Source of the DNA: an uncultured Lachnospiraceae bacterium
GTDB taxonomy: Bacteria > Bacillota > Clostridia > Lachnospirales > Lachnospiraceae
Assembly: GCA_947632515.1 (NCBI GenBank)
Contig: CANRPO010000015.1
Coordinates: forward strand, 1 to 64,000
DNA: 64,000 nt
Direction of reading: 5' to 3'
The notes below the pieces were generated by a model, which saw only the letters and a program-made list of their open reading frames with translations, was not told the DNA's origin and did not search any database. Below are positions 63,175-64,000 of this stretch, in pieces. Position 1 is the stretch's first letter. Each line of letters begins with the position of its first letter. Both the position numbers and the translations under genes were made by a program.

Positions 63175-64000
63175 CTACAATTTCTTCCCGGTCAGAAGTT
63201 CGTAGCCCTGCAGATATTTGTCGATGGTCTTCTGTACGACGTCGTCGGGGAGCGTCCAGTTGTGCCCCTCGTTGGCTTTCAGCCAGTCCCTCGCAAACTG
63301 CTTGTCAAAGGAAGGCTGCGCATGTCCCGGCTCGTAGCCCTCTGCGGGCCAGAAACGGGAACTGTCCGGGGTGAGCATCTCGTCGCCGAGGACAATGCTG
63401 CCGTTCTCGTCCAGCCCGAACTCGAACTTCGTGTCCGCGATGATGATGCCGCGGGTCAGCGCATACGCCGCGCATTTCTTATAGAGGGCGATGGTGCAGT
63501 CGCGCAGTCCGGAGGCGTACTCTTTGCCCTTGCCGGGGAAACGCTCTTCCAGATAAGCGATACTCTGCTCATAGGAGATGTTCTCGTCGTGGTCGCCGAT
63601 CTCCGCCTTGGTGGAGGGGGTGTAGATGGGTTCCGGCAGCTTGTCGGACTCCTTAAGTCCCTCCGGCAGTCTGATGCCGCACACGGTACCGTTCTTTAAG
63701 TAGCTTGCCCAGCCGCTGCCCGTGATGTAGCCGCGCACGATACACTCCACGGGGAGCATATTCAGCTTACGGCACAGCATGCTGTTGCCGTTAAATCTTT
63801 CCTGTCTGAAAAATTCGGGCATGTCATTCACGTCCACGGAGATCATGTGGTTGGGGATGATGTCCTGCGTCATGTCGAACCAGAATTTGGACATCTGCGT
63901 CAGGACGGTTCCCTTCTTCGTCACCTGATTGTTGAGGATCACGTCGAAACAGCTTATCCGGTCGGTGGCGACCATGATCAGGGTGTCGCCGTTGTCGTAG
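63175..64000 (-). CDS. purC: SAICAR synthase PurC (5' end beyond the window)
   Basis: PurC joins aspartate to CAIR in purine synthesis. At least 275 residues are present, with the frame open to the right edge (YDNGDTLIMVATDRISCFDVIL). The N-terminal codons lie outside. The internal ATG at 63975 is not the start. LNMLPVECIVRGYITGSGW, EFGLDENG and LTPDSSRFWP are family signatures. The usual MVASDRISAFDV reads MVATDRISCFDV here. It is convergent with the hybrid kinase gene. Confidence 0.95.
   Translation of the reverse strand, partial: YDNGDTLIMVATDRISCFDVILNNQVTKKGTVLTQMSKFWFDMTQDIIPNHMISVDVNDMPEFFRQERFNGNSMLCRKLNMLPVECIVRGYITGSGWASYLKNGTVCGIRLPEGLKESDKLPEPIYTPSTKAEIGDHDENISYEQSIAYLEERFPGKGKEYASGLRDCTIALYKKCAAYALTRGIIIADTKFEFGLDENGSIVLGDEMLTPDSSRFWPAEGYEPGHAQPSFDKQFARDWLKANEGHNWTLPDDVVQKTIDKYLQGYELLTGKKL

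Overview
The window comes from an endospore-forming member of the Clostridia, most likely a GC-rich Lachnospiraceae. Three sporulation genes are present (gpr, spoIIP, sigK). Shine-Dalgarno sites are strong and Firmicute-like, and the order rpsT-gpr-spoIIP-lepA-hemW is typical of the group. Most genes are GC-rich at third codon positions. The exception is an AT-richer stretch at about 31.4-33.3 kb. I found no rRNA, tRNA, CRISPR array or complete transposon.

Layout. 0-6.1 kb: the end of a toxin-antitoxin-like pair, an AraC regulator divergent from a MATE exporter, a DUF3737 beta-helix protein behind a structured leader, a MalY/PatB aminotransferase, and a convergent membrane-anchored amidase. 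6.3-10.6 kb: a small conserved protein, then an operon with a structured leader that encodes two small membrane proteins and LarB, LarC and LarE. These make the nickel-pincer nucleotide cofactor, but no LarA enzyme is present. 10.6-18.6 kb: a carbohydrate block with a GH28 enzyme, a GH94 phosphorylase and a second, larger phosphorylase-like protein, followed by a degenerate GGDEF protein. 18.6-22 kb: a PurF-like protein without its glutaminase cysteine, a zinc-ribbon membrane protein and a TPM/YgcG-like protein. 22-28.8 kb: rpsT (minus), gpr, spoIIP, lepA, hemW and sigK. 28.8-38 kb: an HD-GYP-like protein with lost motifs, pilT, a repeat-rich AT-richer island with an Rpn-type nuclease, then comM, dprA and pilB. 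38-42 kb: an ECF sigma factor with no canonical start codon, a putative anti-sigma factor, small membrane proteins, DegV and DUF1294. 42-47.6 kb: an arginine cluster, with argG divergent from a GNAT gene and argJ-argB-argD, and ArgR-box-like palindromes between them. 47.6-57.7 kb: an orphan solute-binding protein, a YdcZ-type transporter, comEA, a two-component system, a GerMN lipoprotein, comEC, and an AAA ATPase preceded by 33-bp tandem repeats. 57.8-64 kb: a GGDEF-EAL protein translationally coupled to a large hybrid histidine kinase, then purC (minus, cut by the window edge).

DNA-uptake and transformation functions (PilT, PilB, ComM, DprA, ComEA, ComEC) recur through the window without any pilin genes. 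The most unusual signal is the exact decamer TTATGTAAAC. I found it eight times by eye on the two strands, in more than one reading frame, with five copies inside the comEA-GerMN-comEC interval. Chance expectation for its composition is well below one. Other points worth following are the orphan lar operon with its leader, the PurF paralogue that cannot use glutamine normally, the sigma factor genes with odd starts, and two families of intergenic repeats.
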